From an uncultured bacterium (lineage in GTDB: Bacteria; CSSED10-310; CALFER01): DNA of 64,000 nt. How positions within the stretch are numbered: the stretch's first letter is position 1; the number at the start of each line of letters is the position of its first letter. The DNA is taken from contig CALFER010000047.1 in the NCBI GenBank assembly GCA_937951895.1, positions 3,851 to 67,850 of the forward strand. The letters are read 5' to 3'. Positions 32,390 through 40,491 of the stretch are shown here, in pieces. The notes under the pieces were generated by a model, which saw nothing but the letters and a program-made list of their open reading frames with translations, ran no database searches and was not told the DNA's origin. The position numbers and the translations under genes were made by a program.

Positions 32390-33748
32390 ATGGAACTCTT
32401 TCCGGAAATGAAAGCACCCTCACTGCCCACCGGTTCGGTGCCTCTGGCGGATCGGATGCGTCCGCGCTCCTTGTCGGAATATGTCGGACAGGAGCATCTT
32501 CTCGGAGAGGGGCAGCCCTTACGTAAAGTCTACGAAAGCGGCTTGATGATCTCGATGATTCTCTGGGGACCTCCGGGCAGCGGCAAAACGACACTCGCCC
32601 GTCTCGTCGCTCGAGCCTCGGATGCGGAGTTTGTCGAGTACTCGGCTGTTGTCTCGGGAATCCAGCAGATCAAGGAAGTGGTGCGCGCGGCTGAGATCCA
32701 GCTTCGGGCAAATGGCCGGAAGACGATTCTGTTCGTCGATGAGATTCACCGTTTCAACAAGGCGCAACAGGATGCCTTTCTGCCTCATATCGAAAAAGGC
32801 GCGATCGTTCTGATCGGTGCTACGACCGAAAATCCCTCCTTCGAGGTGATCCCCGCACTCCAATCCCGCACCCGGGTGTTCGTTCTCGAGCCGCTCGGTC
32901 GCGATCATATTGTCACGATCATCCGTCGGGCCATCGATGATGCGGAGAGGGGGCTGGGTCGAACGGCGATCGCAATATCCGACGAAACGGTCGGTCTGCT
33001 GGCCGACAACTCCAATGGAGATGCTCGAGTTGCATTGAATGTGCTGGAGTTTGCGAGCGATTTATGTTCATCCGGTGCAGACAATCGTCGGGTGATCACC
33101 GACGAGATCATTCTGGCGGCATTGCAGCGCCGGGTGTGTTTGTATGACAAATCGGGCGAACAGCATTTCAACTTCATCTCGGCGCTTCACAAGAGTCTGA
33201 GAGGTTCGGATGCGGATGCGGCGTTGTATTGGATGACGCGGATGCTGGAGGCGGGAGAGGATCCTCTGTATCTGATCCGGCGCATGGTGCGATTCGCCGT
33301 CGAGGATATTGGTCTGGCGGATCCGAGAGCGTTGAACATCGCGATTTCGGTGAAGGATGCCTACGAGTTCCTCGGCTCACCTGAAGGCGATCTGGCTTTG
33401 GCATATTGTACCGTTTACCTCGCAACCTGTCCGAAATCGAATCGTATCTACAAGGCATTCGGCGAGGCACGGCAAGCGGCGCAGGAAACTTCGGATGCAC
33501 CGGTTCCGATCCATCTGAGAAACGCGCCGACGCGACTGATGAAGACGCTGGGGTATGGTGCTGCGTATCGGTATGATCATGAGTATGACGATGCTGTTTC
33601 GGGACAGGTATTTTTCCCGGATTCATTGCCGGAGAGGGTTTTTTACGAGCCAACGGAGAAGGGGATGGAAGGGGAGATCCGGCGACGGATCGAGGCCTTT
33701 CGGGTGCGCCGGGCAGAACGACGCAGATCCGGAGAATCTGGTTCTTGA
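32390..33748 (+). CDS. rarA: Replication-associated recombination protein RarA (MgsA) AAA+ ATPase
   Basis: 452 residues from the ATG at 32390, where similarity to the family begins (PLADRMRPRSLSEYVGQEHL). Walker A is ILWGPPGSGKTTLARLVA, Walker B/DE is ILFVDEIHRFNKAQQDAFLPHIE, sensor 1 is LIGATTENPSFEV and the C-terminal tetramerisation domain includes YWMTRMLEAGEDPLYLIRRM and YKAFGEA. RarA acts at stalled replication forks. The ribosome-binding site is weak. The stop lies inside the -35 of the next promoter. Confidence 0.93.
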   Translation: MELFPEMKAPSLPTGSVPLADRMRPRSLSEYVGQEHLLGEGQPLRKVYESGLMISMILWGPPGSGKTTLARLVARASDAEFVEYSAVVSGIQQIKEVVRAAEIQLRANGRKTILFVDEIHRFNKAQQDAFLPHIEKGAIVLIGATTENPSFEVIPALQSRTRVFVLEPLGRDHIVTIIRRAIDDAERGLGRTAIAISDETVGLLADNSNGDARVALNVLEFASDLCSSGADNRRVITDEIILAALQRRVCLYDKSGEQHFNFISALHKSLRGSDADAALYWMTRMLEAGEDPLYLIRRMVRFAVEDIGLADPRALNIAISVKDAYEFLGSPEGDLALAYCTVYLATCPKSNRIYKAFGEARQAAQETSDAPVPIHLRNAPTRLMKTLGYGAAYRYDHEYDDAVSGQVFFPDSLPERVFYEPTEKGMEGEIRRRIEAFRVRRAERRRSGESGS

Positions 33749-33773
33749 CATTGAGCATGTCAGTTTGTATTCT
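33745..33773 (+). promoter_or_regulatory. Sigma-70 promoter of the regulator-ahcY operon
   Basis: TTGACA (33745-33750), 17 bp, TATTCT (33768-33773). The start would be near 33780, directly at the edge of the palindromic operator, so a bound repressor would block initiation. Confidence 0.65.
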
Positions 33774-33780
33774 AATTATC

Positions 33781-33806
33781 ATCATATCAAGATAACTTGA
33801 TATGAT
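33781..33806 (+). promoter_or_regulatory. Palindromic operator for the ArsR-type regulator
   Basis: ATCATATCAAG, four central bases (ATAA), then CTTGATATGAT: a perfect 11-bp inverted repeat. Its size and AT-rich dyad suit an ArsR/SmtB-family dimer. It covers the predicted transcription start and ends 23 bp before the regulator's ATG, implying autoregulation. Confidence 0.65.
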
Positions 33807-33829
33807 AATCTCCCGAACTGGACAAACGA

Positions 33830-34777
33830 ATGCTCACAACTCTCAAAGCACTGGCAGAAGAGACTCGAGTCAGAATCCTGGTCATCCTGGATCACGGGGA
33901 GTTTTCGGTCATGGAGATCATGCAGATTCTCCGGATGGGGCAGAGCAGGATTTCGCGACATCTGAAAATTCTCCAATCCGCCGGGGTCGCCGGTAACCGT
34001 CGCGACGGTGCCTGTGTGTTTTATCATTTATCTCACGCCGATCCGCATCGTGAGATTCTCTTCAGAGAAATACTCGAATGGGCCCGAACGACAGCCTGGT
34101 ATGCAGCGCTTACCGCTGAAACATCGCGAGTCCTGGCGGAACGTCATCGACGGAGCGCAGATTCATTCAATCGAATCGCGCCGAACTGGACCAGCCTTCG
34201 GGATCGATACATCGATTTCGGTCGGTTCGAAGCATCGATCCTGGAGTCTTTCGCACACTCACATCTCATCGCGGATCTCGGGTGCGGCGCCGGAGATATC
34301 AGCACGAGACTCATTGCGGGGGGGCACGATGTCATTGGTGTTGACAGCAATTCCGAGATGCTCGGAAACGCCAGAGAATTACTGGCGGATGCCCTGAAAA
34401 CCCACCGTGTGGATCTCAGACTGGGCGCAATTGAGCATTTACCGATTCGGAACGGCGAAGTCGAGGGAATTCTGTGCAGTATGGTTCTGCATCATCTGGC
34501 TGAACCTGGGAAGGCGTTTCAAGAATTCAACCGGATACTCGGACGACGAGGTGTTCTCATCGTCATCGACTTTCTGCAGCATGACAATGAGCAACTCCGG
34601 GCTGAAATGGGTGATCTGTGGCGAGGCTTCACGTCGGTGGACATGACCCGTTGGCTGGCTCAATCCGGTTTCAGATTGAACCGGATCGAGACGATTCCGG
34701 CGCGACACGAATCTATTCAGTTGCTGATGGCAATTGCATATAAACAATCCTCAATCAGGGAGAAATCGAATGACTGA
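33830..34777 (+). CDS. ArsR-family regulator fused to a SAM-dependent methyltransferase domain
   Basis: 315 residues. Residues 1-75 are an ArsR winged helix (LKALAEETRVRILVIL, SRISRHLKILQSAGVAGNRRDG); no metal-binding cysteine cluster of the ArsR/CadC kind is visible. Residues ~130-300 are a class I methyltransferase: LIADLGCGAGDISTRLI (motif I), VIGVDSNSEMLGNARE, VEGILCSMVLHHLAEPGKAF. It overlaps ahcY by eight bases, so the two are co-expressed. SahR-type ArsR regulators control the SAM cycle in other bacteria by sensing S-adenosylhomocysteine; the methyltransferase-like domain could be the SAH/SAM sensor here. That is inference from fold and neighbours. Confidence 0.85.
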   Translation: MLTTLKALAEETRVRILVILDHGEFSVMEIMQILRMGQSRISRHLKILQSAGVAGNRRDGACVFYHLSHADPHREILFREILEWARTTAWYAALTAETSRVLAERHRRSADSFNRIAPNWTSLRDRYIDFGRFEASILESFAHSHLIADLGCGAGDISTRLIAGGHDVIGVDSNSEMLGNARELLADALKTHRVDLRLGAIEHLPIRNGEVEGILCSMVLHHLAEPGKAFQEFNRILGRRGVLIVIDFLQHDNEQLRAEMGDLWRGFTSVDMTRWLAQSGFRLNRIETIPARHESIQLLMAIAYKQSSIREKSND

Positions 34778-36029
34778 AACGTACAAAGTCTCCAACATCA
34801 AACTCGCGGAGCAGGGACGCATGAAGATCGAGTGGGCGGAATCCCGGATGCCCGTTCTCATGACCATGCGGAAACGATTCGCGGAAACACAACCCTTGAA
34901 AGGCCAGCGTATCGCGGGATGTCTGCATGTGACCAAGGAAACCGCGGTGCTGGTTGAAACGCTCCGGATCGCAGGAGCGGAGGTTTCCTGGAGCGGCTGC
35001 AATCCGCTTTCCACACAAGATGACATCGCGGCTGCTCTTGCCTCGAATGGAATCTCCATTTTCGCATGGCACGGAATGAGCGTTCCTGAGTTTTACTGGG
35101 CCATCGAAAAGACCCTCGAGTTCAAACCCACGCTGACACTGGACGACGGAGCGGATCTCATTTTTACAATCCATAGCAAACACCCCGAGTATGCCAACCA
35201 TGTTATCGGGGGAACAGAAGAAACGACGACGGGTGTCCATCGGATACGAGCGATGGCAGCCGACAAGAAATTGCTTTATCCGATCTATGCGGTCAACGAT
35301 GCCGAAACGAAGTGGGATTTTGACAATGTCTACGGTACCGGCCAGAGTTCACTCGACGGCATTCTGCGAGCGACTTCGGTTCTGATAGCGGGGAAGACCT
35401 TTGTTGTTGCCGGATATGGACATTGCGGCAAGGGATGTGCGATGCGAGCTGCCGGACTTGGAGCGAATGTGGTGGTCACCGAAGTCAAGGCGACTGCAGC
35501 ACTTAAAGCGATACTTGATGGTCATCGTGTCATGCCGATGGATCAAGCGGCCCGTATCGGAGACATCTTCATCACGGCGACCGGGATGAAGGATGTCATC
35601 GTGAAAAAGCACTTCGAATCGATGAAGGATGGTGCGATCGTCTGCAACACCGGGCATTACGATTGCGAGATCAGAATTCCCGATCTGACATCGATCGCGC
35701 GATCATGCCGGGAAATCCGTCCGAACAATGAAGAATTCACATTGCCGGACGGACGAAGAATCTATCTGCTCGCAAAAGGGCGCCTGGTCAACCTGGCGGC
35801 AGCCGAGGGGCATCCGAGCGAAGTCATGGATATGAGTTTTGCGAACCAGTTGATGGCATTGATTGAGATGTCGCGACGTGGCTCGACCATGGAAAAGATC
35901 GTGTACGATCTTCCGGAATCCCTGGATCAGGAAATCGCGATGATCAAACTCGATACCATGAAATGCGGCATCGATACGTTGTCGGAGGATCAGGTTCGTT
36001 ATCTGACGGATTACAGCTCAGGGACTTGA
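34770..36029 (+). CDS. ahcY: Adenosylhomocysteinase (S-adenosylhomocysteine hydrolase)
   Basis: 419 residues from the ATG at 34770 with AGGGAG upstream; an in-frame ATG at 34734 lacks similarity. It splits SAH into adenosine and homocysteine and keeps methyltransferases from product inhibition. MTMRKRFAETQPLKGQRIAG, then DDGADL, NDAETKWDFDNVYGTGQSSLDG (split here only to quote NDAETKWDFDNVYGTG), VVAGYGHCGKGCAMRAAGLG (NAD binding) and NTGHYDCEI are signatures. The length fits the shorter archaeal/bacterial form without the 40-residue insert. Its partner metK is 2.5 kb away on the other strand. Confidence 0.95.
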   Translation: MTETYKVSNIKLAEQGRMKIEWAESRMPVLMTMRKRFAETQPLKGQRIAGCLHVTKETAVLVETLRIAGAEVSWSGCNPLSTQDDIAAALASNGISIFAWHGMSVPEFYWAIEKTLEFKPTLTLDDGADLIFTIHSKHPEYANHVIGGTEETTTGVHRIRAMAADKKLLYPIYAVNDAETKWDFDNVYGTGQSSLDGILRATSVLIAGKTFVVAGYGHCGKGCAMRAAGLGANVVVTEVKATAALKAILDGHRVMPMDQAARIGDIFITATGMKDVIVKKHFESMKDGAIVCNTGHYDCEIRIPDLTSIARSCREIRPNNEEFTLPDGRRIYLLAKGRLVNLAAAEGHPSEVMDMSFANQLMALIEMSRRGSTMEKIVYDLPESLDQEIAMIKLDTMKCGIDTLSEDQVRYLTDYSSGT

Positions 36030-36055
36030 GAATTCGACTGACAGATCGAGTACCG

Positions 36056-36101
36056 ACAGGCCGATACGGAAGCAGTGTTCCGGATCGGCCTGTTTCATTT
36101 T
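36056..36101 (+). terminator. Rho-independent terminator after ahcY
   Basis: ACAGGCCGATACGGAA (36056-36071) pairs with TTCCGGATCGGCCTGT (36078-36093), a 16-bp stem with one mismatch and a six-base loop, followed by TTCATTTT. Confidence 0.85.
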
Positions 36102-36110
36102 GGGGATTAG

Positions 36111-36154
36111 TTATGCACAAACACACGCATGGAGTTATGAACAGGTTATGAACA
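36111..36154 (+). repeat. Three DnaA-box-like nonamers
   Basis: TTATGCACA (36111-36119) matches the DnaA-box consensus TTATNCACA. TTATGAACA occurs at 36135-36143 and again at 36146-36154, one base off consensus. The starts are 24 and 11 bp apart, close to whole helical turns, all in one orientation. The stretch that follows is AT-rich. It lies in non-coding DNA next to the dif-like site. Confidence 0.4.
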
Positions 36155-36208
36155 ATGAGGCAACCTACTGAAATATATAGATAAAAACGACATCAGTCCG
36201 TATCGGCA

Positions 36209-36236
36209 ACTTAACATAATATAACTTATCGGACAT
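36209..36236. other. dif: Probable dif site (XerC/XerD chromosome dimer resolution site)
   Basis: On the + strand: arm ACTTAACATAA, centre TATAAC, arm TTATCGGACAT (11-6-11). Read on the - strand, the XerD-type arm is TTATGTTAAGT, one base from the E. coli arm TTATGTTAAAT. The XerC-type arm is ATGTCCGATAA, which keeps the essential ATAA. By my alignment from memory the 28 bp match E. coli dif at 19 positions and B. subtilis dif at 21. It lies between convergent transcription units at the point where gene strand switches. Confidence 0.75.
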
Positions 36237-36248
36237 TATGACTGGCCA

Positions 36249-36282
36249 TAAAAAAAGCACGGTTCCCTCAAAAACCGTGCTT
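36249..36282 (-). terminator. Rho-independent terminator after the GH57 gene
   Basis: On the - strand AAGCACGGTT, an eight-base loop and AACCGTGCTT form a perfect 10-bp stem followed by a run of T. The stem begins in the stop codon of the GH57 gene. Confidence 0.85.
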
Positions 36283-38479
36283 ATACTTCCCACATCAAAT
36301 TATCGTAGTCCTCTGTCGGTACCCGAAACTCAATCCCATACAGGTCCGGAATCCTCCCCAGATAACGCTCACCAACACGCAACTCCACAAACATATCCAC
36401 TCTCTGATCGCGTTTCGCCCCCAGATACTCAAACGGAATTCCGATCTCAAACACATCCTCGAAAGCTGCGTGAATCTTCCCGTGGAGATGATCCTCGCCC
36501 AAAACGACCGCTGATCTTCTGGCACAATCCCCTTCTCGCTCTGAACGCAACTCTATAACTGTCTCGGTTCCCGGAACCGGTATCACGGATCGGATGCCGA
36601 TTTTCAACCCTTTCTCGCAGGCCGGGTCAATCCCCTCTCCCGGATTCAATCGCAGATAGACCTTCTGCAGATCGAACCCGAACTCCAACGATTCGACCAC
36701 TTTTTCCGATTCTGCTGCATGCATGGTTCCGAACGTTTGACGAAAATTGATTTTGCCGGCGCCAAACCATTCAAAGTAACTGTCTCGTCTTCCATCAATC
36801 TTGGGTGACAAGAGAGTCTTCGGGTGGATCAACTTAAAACATCGCGACTTCTGCCGTAAAATAGATTGATGCAATTCCGACGGAACGGTTTCTCCGAGAT
36901 CCTGATAGGTTTGCTGAAGCAGGGTTCTGAACAGGAAATCAAATTCCTCTTTTTCATCGGAGGTGTGATCATCGCCGTACCACCAGAACCAATCACTCGC
37001 CTGAGCCTTCCGAATCCTGTTCCGAGCTGTCGCGATCTGGCTTGTTGTGCAATCCTTTCGGCGATCGATCGTATCCGAGGCTTGTCTGAGATACTCCCAG
37101 GCAGTGTTTTCTTCTTCATGTCCGATCCAGATCCCGAAGTTACCGTTGATCCAGGAACCGGAAGCGATTGACGGGATCGGTGAGATCTGATGATCGCAGC
37201 TCTTGAGATACTCGCTGATACACCGTGTCTGGAAACGGGCATTCGTCGAGATTCTGGTGAACAGTTTTTCCAGAAAGGTCCAGCCCCCGCCTCGATAATG
37301 TTCCCAGGCATTCTCACCATCAAGTATGATCGTGACGCACGGAGCAAACGGGAGATTCTCGGTTCGTTCGTGAATCATCACCAGACGCTGCTCGAAGTCC
37401 ATCACCGCGAGATCTTCGTCCCAATTCTGATAATCGAATCCTATCAGATCCGACATCAGGTGATCACGGAACAGAACCGTGACTTTTCCCTTGTCTGTCT
37501 CAACTTTCCAGGGTCTGTAGAGCAATTCGGGAACATTCGTCTGCCCGCTTTTATCCCGAACAAATGGGATTCCTGCGGATTTCGCCAGGATATCTTCATC
37601 CGAGGCAATCCAACTGATCTTGTTTTCTGCGAACAACCGTACGGTTTTGGATGAAACCGATCCCTCCGCAGGCCACATTCCCTTCGGATACTGGCCAAAG
37701 ATCGATTTGTGTTTTTCGCGTGCCGATCGAATATGCCAGGCTGCATCGGCCTGGAAATCGAAGTGAGTCGGCATCGTGATCCGAGGGAGTGCTTCGCGTG
37801 CGGAATCGGGATCGATCAGGATCGGGAGGATGGGGTGATAGTACGGTGTTGCTGAGATTTCCGCCTTGCCTGCCACGGATAAGTCTCGATAGAGGGCGGG
37901 TATCCGAGCGATCCAGCTGAGGCTGGTATCAATAATCTGAAGCTTCTCCTCTTCCGTAAACCCGTGCTCTTTCTCGACGGCTTTTCGAAAAATCTCATCA
38001 CGCTCTCGGATCTCGGGGTAGATCCATGCCAGAATTCGCCATACCATCAGGTCGCGAAGTTCGGAGGTGTCCAGGTTCGAGCCTTCTTCACGGCCGGAGA
38101 TCGAGGATTTCGAGCCAAATCGGATGAACAGATCGTGATACCTTTTAAAAGGTTGTATCAGCGTTCGTTCCTGACCTGAAAACGCTTTCCTGAGAAATCG
38201 GTTTTTCTGATCGATGGACAACGTGTCGGTGGGATACCTGCAGACCTCGAGTTCCTGATCGATGTGGCCTGCAGCATAGCCTTCGAGTTGTTCCCACAGC
38301 ACACCCGAGAAATTGAAATTGAGTCTGAGATTGGGAATTCGTGAAGCCAGGGTAACCATTCCGAGATAATCCTTGGTGGCATGCAGGCGTGTCCAGGGCA
38401 GCAGATGCGGTTCCTGATCGATGCAGTATGACGGTTGATGCATATGCCATAACAGAATGAGATTGAGTTTCTGGGCCAC
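36281..38479 (-). CDS. Glycoside hydrolase family 57 (alpha-amylase / glucanotransferase type)
   Basis: 732 residues from a GTG at 38479, chosen because GAGGAG lies ten bases upstream and the GH57 fold begins immediately (LNLILLWHMHQPSY). The catalytic Glu is expected in GMWPAEGSVSSKTV (~190) and the Asp in VTIILDGENAWEHY (~315). SWIASDEDIL lies between them. The C-terminal ~200 residues are a beta-rich domain of the kind found in bacterial GH57 proteins (ending YGIEFRVPTEDYDNLMWEV). It acts on alpha-1,4-glucans, probably intracellular glycogen since no signal peptide is present. It lies behind the metK terminator, so it needs read-through or its own promoter. No glycogen gene is adjacent. 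Confidence 0.9.
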   Translation of the reverse strand: MAQKLNLILLWHMHQPSYCIDQEPHLLPWTRLHATKDYLGMVTLASRIPNLRLNFNFSGVLWEQLEGYAAGHIDQELEVCRYPTDTLSIDQKNRFLRKAFSGQERTLIQPFKRYHDLFIRFGSKSSISGREEGSNLDTSELRDLMVWRILAWIYPEIRERDEIFRKAVEKEHGFTEEEKLQIIDTSLSWIARIPALYRDLSVAGKAEISATPYYHPILPILIDPDSAREALPRITMPTHFDFQADAAWHIRSAREKHKSIFGQYPKGMWPAEGSVSSKTVRLFAENKISWIASDEDILAKSAGIPFVRDKSGQTNVPELLYRPWKVETDKGKVTVLFRDHLMSDLIGFDYQNWDEDLAVMDFEQRLVMIHERTENLPFAPCVTIILDGENAWEHYRGGGWTFLEKLFTRISTNARFQTRCISEYLKSCDHQISPIPSIASGSWINGNFGIWIGHEEENTAWEYLRQASDTIDRRKDCTTSQIATARNRIRKAQASDWFWWYGDDHTSDEKEEFDFLFRTLLQQTYQDLGETVPSELHQSILRQKSRCFKLIHPKTLLSPKIDGRRDSYFEWFGAGKINFRQTFGTMHAAESEKVVESLEFGFDLQKVYLRLNPGEGIDPACEKGLKIGIRSVIPVPGTETVIELRSEREGDCARRSAVVLGEDHLHGKIHAAFEDVFEIGIPFEYLGAKRDQRVDMFVELRVGERYLGRIPDLYGIEFRVPTEDYDNLMWEV

Positions 38480-38503
38480 GGTTCGCGGACTCCTCTGAGG
38501 GGG

Positions 38504-38538
38504 AAAAAAACAGGTGAGCCACGGGAAGTGCTCACCTG
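38504..38538 (-). terminator. Rho-independent terminator after metK
   Basis: On the - strand CAGGTGAGC, a ten-base loop and GCTCACCTG form a 9-bp stem followed by seven T. It lies 41 bp after the metK stop and only 25 bp before the GH57 start. Confidence 0.85.
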
Positions 38539-38578
38539 TCGAGTTTAAACGCAAATGGTCGTTGAATCGAGGAAAAAC

Positions 38579-39733
38579 TTAGAGTTTCAGGAAGTCCTGG
38601 ATTTCCTTGATTTTATCGGTATTTTCCCAGCTGAATGTCGATTCCGTGCGTCCGAAATGACCATATGCGGCTGTTGCCTGGTAGATCGGCCGACGCAGCT
38701 GCAGATGATCGATCATTCCTTTTGGAGTCAACGGGAAGAGAGCCCGGATCGCCTTGACGATTTCGGAATTCGAAATCTTCGATCGGTTGTAGGTGTTGAC
38801 CATGACGGAGACCGGTTCGGCGACACCGATCGCATAAGCGAGCTGCACTTCGATTTCATCGGCTGCGCCAGAGGCAACGATGTTTTTCGCCACATATCGG
38901 GCCATGTAGGATCCGGAACGATCGACTTTCGTGGGATCTTTTCCGGAAAATGCGCCGCCGCCATGCGACCCGACACCACCGTATGTATCGACGATGATTT
39001 TTCGACCGGTAAGGCCTGTGTCACCCTGCGGTCCCCCGATAACGAAACGACCGGTTGCGTTGATGTAATATTTGGTGTTCTTGGTGAGCATCTCACGGGG
39101 GATCACAGCCTGGATCACTTTTTCGACGATATCTTCCCGTAATTCGTTCTGAGGAACCGTCGGTGAGTGTTGTGTAGCGATGACCACCGAGTCCACGGCG
39201 ACCGGTTTTCCTTTTTCATAGACCACCGACACCTGGGATTTACCGTCGGGTCGGAGATAGTCAACGATTCCCTTTTTCCGAATTTCAGCGAGTCTGCGGG
39301 TCAGTTTGTGTGCGAGATTGATCGGCATGGGCATGAATTCCGGAGTTTCGGTGCATGCATAGCCGAACATCAGACCCTGGTCGCCGGCGCCGCCGATGTC
39401 GACGCCCTGGGCGATATCCGGAGATTGCTCATCGATGGCGTTGATGACGGCGCATGTATGGCAGTCAAAGCCGAACTTGGCGCGCGTATAACCGATTTCC
39501 TCGATTGTCTTCCGCACGATTTTCGGTACATCGACATACGTCGTCGTGGTGATCTCGCCGGCAACAAACGCCACGCCTGTCGTGACGAGTGTCTCGCAAG
39601 CAACCCGTCCCATGGGATCATGGCTCATGATTCCATCGAGGATGGCGTCCGAGATCTGGTCTGCGATTTTGTCGGGATGGCCTTCAGTAACGGATTCCGA
39701 CGTAAACAAAAAGTCCTGATCATTACCTTTCAT
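38579..39733 (-). CDS. metK: S-adenosylmethionine synthetase
   Basis: 384 residues from the ATG at 39733, which follows AAGGAGACAGGC. It makes SAM from methionine and ATP. FTSESVTEGHPDKIADQISDA at the N-terminus (quoted part FTSESVTEGHPDKIADQI), GAGDQGLMFGYA near 125 and GGGAFSGKDPTKVDRS near 265 are the MetK signature regions. Its own promoter and terminator make it a monocistronic unit. With ahcY it provides two enzymes of the activated-methyl cycle within 4 kb. I see no SAM riboswitch in its ~50-base leader. Confidence 0.97.
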   Translation of the reverse strand: MKGNDQDFLFTSESVTEGHPDKIADQISDAILDGIMSHDPMGRVACETLVTTGVAFVAGEITTTTYVDVPKIVRKTIEEIGYTRAKFGFDCHTCAVINAIDEQSPDIAQGVDIGGAGDQGLMFGYACTETPEFMPMPINLAHKLTRRLAEIRKKGIVDYLRPDGKSQVSVVYEKGKPVAVDSVVIATQHSPTVPQNELREDIVEKVIQAVIPREMLTKNTKYYINATGRFVIGGPQGDTGLTGRKIIVDTYGGVGSHGGGAFSGKDPTKVDRSGSYMARYVAKNIVASGAADEIEVQLAYAIGVAEPVSVMVNTYNRSKISNSEIVKAIRALFPLTPKGMIDHLQLRRPIYQATAAYGHFGRTESTFSWENTDKIKEIQDFLKL

Positions 39734-39787
39734 GCCTGTCTCCTTGATTGAGATAAGGTGTAAGAATGCGGGAAAACCCGCGCTTAG

Positions 39788-39816
39788 GCTATACAACAGA
39801 CCCTATTGGTTGTCAA
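39788..39816 (-). promoter_or_regulatory. Sigma-70 promoter of metK
   Basis: On the - strand TTGACA (39816-39811), 17 bp, TATAGC (39793-39788). Transcription would begin near 39781. The short leader has a GCGGG-tttt-CCCGC hairpin (39768-39781) at its very 5' end, which could stabilise the mRNA. Confidence 0.65.
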
Positions 39817-39859
39817 AGGCAGAGCGTCGATCGCGATGTACGGAGAAGCGAACCGAGGA

Positions 39860-40423
39860 TCAGCGTGCGCTGATCAATCCGAGTTTTCCGTCGGAGCGGC
39901 GGTACAGAACCTTGAACTGGTCCATCGCATGGGCGTCCCGGAAAACAAAGAGCTGTTCTTTCTGGAGTTCAAACTGCATCAACGCTTCCACGACGGACAT
40001 CGGTTTGATCTCCATCTCCTCCATCTCGACGATCGTATTGTCGATCTCCTGCCGAACAATCTCGGATGCTTCAATCGCCTCCGGTTTTTCATCTTCCGGA
40101 GTGCCGATGGGTGTGGCGGACTCCGACTTTGTGCTTCGTCGGGCAATGCGTCGGTCTTTGCTGCGGCGGAGTTGTTTTTCGAGTTTATCGAGGACTTTAT
40201 CGATGGACATGTACATATCGTCCGAGACTTCGACACCGGAGACGGTGTTCTTTTTCCCTTTGAGAGTGATTTCCGCACGATGTCGGTACTTCTCCACGCT
40301 CAGCGTCACATGAGCTTCTACGATCATGTCCATGTATCGTTTGAGTTTGTCGATCTTGCTTTCGGTGTATTTTTTGAGCGCATCAGTGAGTTCCATGTGT
40401 CGTGCCGTGAATTGTACTTGCAT
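39860..40423 (-). CDS. hpf: Long-type ribosome hibernation promoting factor
   Basis: 187 residues; ATG at 40423 with AGAGG upstream. The N-terminal ~95 residues are the S30AE/YfiA fold (MQVQFTARHMELTDALKKYT, ..HRAEITLKGKK). A ~30-residue acidic linker follows. The C-terminal ~55 residues (IKPMSVVEALMQFELQKEQL, FVFRDAHAMDQFKVLYRR) are the dimerisation domain that makes 100S ribosomes. It lies directly downstream of rpoN, as hpf does in many proteobacteria, so it may share that transcript. Confidence 0.95.
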   Translation of the reverse strand: MQVQFTARHMELTDALKKYTESKIDKLKRYMDMIVEAHVTLSVEKYRHRAEITLKGKKNTVSGVEVSDDMYMSIDKVLDKLEKQLRRSKDRRIARRSTKSESATPIGTPEDEKPEAIEASEIVRQEIDNTIVEMEEMEIKPMSVVEALMQFELQKEQLFVFRDAHAMDQFKVLYRRSDGKLGLISAR

Positions 40424-40491
40424 TCAGTACCTCTTTCTTGGGATACAACACCCCATCTGGTTAAAAGGTTCAACTCGCAAGGATGGCCCTG

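Noticed and set aside
36102..36248. Chromosomal replication origin
   Set aside because: DnaA-box-like nonamers and AT-rich DNA are present, but genes converge on the spot, dnaA/dnaN are absent, and a dif-like site lies in the same gap.
39734..39860. SAM or SAH riboswitch upstream of metK
   Set aside because: The leader is about 50 bases with a single small hairpin; none of the SAM/SAH riboswitch cores is present. The same holds for the regulator-ahcY leader.
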